This document shows positions 62,001 to 64,000 of a stretch of 64,000 nucleotides of DNA, piece after piece. Made by a program: the position numbers and the translations under genes. The DNA comes from Perca fluviatilis. Lineage: Eukaryota; Chordata; Actinopteri; Perciformes; Percidae. The stretch is taken from NCBI RefSeq assembly GCF_010015445.1, contig NC_053126.1, positions 16,384,169-16,448,168 of the forward strand, given 5' to 3'. Position 1 is the first letter of the stretch, and each line of letters begins with the position of its first letter. The notes beneath the pieces were generated by a model, which saw only the letters and a program-made list of their open reading frames with translations, did not search any database and was not told where the DNA came from.

Positions 62001-64000
62001 TGGTGTAAATTATTTGTAAGGTGGTTATTTCATAATGACTGCATAGAAAAAAAGGTATTTTTTCCTCTTTAAACATGCATGAATAATTTTTTGGCAAGCT
62101 TATAGAGTCAGTTGTATCTTCCTTTGCAACCTTGCATGCATACTTTTCCTGACAGTTAGCCTGTTGTCTTGTTCTGGCATGTTCTTCAACACAAGGAGCA
62201 GACCGGAGGCAGACTCAATTAAAAGCCAATCTTAGGGTCTCTAATCCTAAATGCTCATCAGCTCCTCTTGAGATTTAGTACGGTTTCCATATGTCTCAAA
62301 GAGCCTATAATGGTTTGATGACAGATTACTTCACTTCACCTTCCACCCTCTCAGTCATTCAATGATAAGAAAAGTCCACCATAATTTATCAGCACAGGAT
62401 GACCTGCAGAGGGAGAGAGAGATGCTTTGAATTTGTAACATCATACCACATGTCTTGGCTAAACTTCAATACTGGAAGCATCATTGATGTGCTTTGAGGA
62501 ATTGGAGAGTAAATAAATAAAAATGACAAGAGATTGAAACTAAAATAGGGGAAAATACAGAGACACATTCTAAAGCTTTTTTCTTCCTTCTACAAAATCT
62601 GTGATAGATTAATCTCCTGCCAAACTTCCTCTGTCATTTTTTTCAAACCGCTTATTGATAAATACATGTCAAAACACATATGGAGTCTAATTTAGTATCT
62701 TTGTGTTTCATCCACATGATTTTAAATGTGTACAAAACAAAGTTGCTCTGTTGGGTTCTGCTGATTGATTATCAGGATAAAGAGGTCGCCAGCAACAACT
62801 GACTTCATTCTCCATCTTGAGCACTTTTAGCAGCATTTATGTGTTTACATCAACTTGAAAAAGGATAGTCTATTTACCGTACATTAATCATTATAAGTCT
62901 GATTTATGAAACCCTATTGGTTAATGAAAGTTGACAAACTACTGGCATGAGACAAATGGATGGACTTTGATTTTAATTGAAATTTTCCTGCGCATTACGG
63001 TCACGTCATGTGTAATAATTGAAATGTATGTGTTGGGTCCCAGGCTCAATCAATGCATGTTTGGTGCCAGTCAGGTGTATTTCTTGATAAAAGAATAAAA
63101 CCTTACTCATCGTACATTAGAAACCTCAGTTTGTCTTTGTTTTATTGTTTGATATGTTTTAAAGGATGATTATCTATAAGTTGTCCCCCAGTTAGACAAA
63201 GGTACATAGCACAGAGAAATATTTCTCACCCAGAGCTCAGACTAGCCACTGGACTCTTAGTAACTATCTGCTAAAAGCTGTTAGGAATGTGGCCCTGACT
63301 CAGGCTGGCTAAGCTGGTACTGAGAAGGGAGACGGTGGGAGGTCAGGGGGTCTGTTGTTTACCTACTAGAACAGCTTATATCTGACAAGTTATCTGTAGT
63401 AGCTATTCTATCTCACACTCCTGGCTTTTTATGTTTTTTTTTCTAATCACTCTCCAATTTGAGCTCCCACAATTTACAGTCTGAGGCTCAGGAAATGTAT
63501 AATTTTTTCATAAGGGTCCCTTATTTTGAAGAATTTGAAGAAGGATTTTTTTTTATGTTGCCTAACTTTCCTTTTTGACACTATTTATTTACACCACAAA
63601 GAATCATAATATGTTTTGGATTTGCATCATAACTGATATAGATGATCTTTAATGTTTAATAATTTGCAGCTAAGAGTTGGGGTTTGACTTGAAATAATAT
63701 GGAACAGTCTTTGGATAAAACAGAGCATTATGACTTTTAAATGGGTGTGGTTCTCCATCTTTCTGTGGTTTGAGACTCTTCTCCCTTCAGAAATTAGGGT
63801 TTGGCTTCTTTTCTCTGAATGTTCTCTGGGATTTCGACTCCCGGTTTCTTTACAAAGGCCTGTTGTAGCTTGGACTCTCGAAACGTTATCTTTGGTATTT
63901 TTCCAATTAGACAAGGTCTTCACAAGTCTTATCTTAGAGCATGTCTCAACTGAATACCCGTCTTACTAGAATTAATTAAGCTTCTGGCAGGACTATATTC

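Larger units (their letters stand above)
55561..64000. other. Upstream intergenic region of rdh8a
   Basis: No exon chain was recognised on either strand over about 8.4 kb. The region includes a (TTG)n-rich stretch at about 56026-56071, a LINE 3' tail, a CA microsatellite and a MITE fragment, listed separately. AT-rich stretches near 62,930-63,080 look less repetitive than their surroundings but show no definite feature. Confidence 0.6.

Noticed and set aside
62930..63080. AT-rich segment with a TCACGTCA CRE-like motif, considered as a conserved non-coding element
   Set aside because: Conservation cannot be judged from one sequence, and single motifs of this length are frequent by chance.

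Overview
This 64 kb window is nuclear DNA of a teleost fish, probably a percomorph. The evidence is: split genes with GT-AG introns; long, dense dinucleotide and tetranucleotide microsatellites; fish-type short TTAA-flanked transposons and L2-like LINE remnants; and protein fragments that match vertebrate Notch3 and fish Rdh8a. Two protein-coding genes can be supported, both on the minus strand. No bacterial-type operon, CRISPR array, phage or plasmid feature is present.

Layout. (1) 1-13,121: the 5' part of notch3, coding exons 1-4, which give 204 residues of signal peptide plus EGF repeats 1-4 and most of 5. The gene continues off the left edge. Intron 1 is about 1.1 kb, intron 2 about 10.6 kb and intron 3 about 0.1 kb. 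(2) 13,122-13,993: the notch3 leader and promoter region, followed by a cluster of CT/CA microsatellites. (3) 13,994-38,300: about 24 kb in which I recognise no gene. It holds microsatellites, a perfect 35-bp palindrome at 30.75 kb and a pentanucleotide tandem repeat at 33.5 kb. (4) 38,400-43,900: a nest of mobile elements. It includes a hAT-like short element, a TTAA-flanked MITE, a 919-bp foldback element also flanked by TTAA and apparently inserted in a dead L2-like LINE, a second LINE 3' tail, and a partial second copy of the first MITE. (5) 43,900-49,728: gene-poor DNA with TATC, CA and GT microsatellites. (6) 49,729-55,397: a complete rdh8a gene (six coding exons, 317 aa), a photoreceptor all-trans-retinol dehydrogenase of the short-chain dehydrogenase family. 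(7) 55,398-64,000: upstream DNA with a LINE 3' tail, a CA microsatellite and a fragment of another TTAA-type MITE.

The two genes are not functionally linked: one encodes a cell-surface receptor, the other a visual-cycle enzyme. Their proximity agrees with the human arrangement, where NOTCH3 and RDH8 both lie on 19p13. All exon boundaries were read by eye from reading frame, splice consensus and family similarity; every junction keeps frame. I did not find a novel biological system. The observations most worth checking are the foldback element in the LINE, a possible partial duplicate of rdh8a exon 2 inside intron 2, and the C-terminal VxPx targeting signal of Rdh8a.
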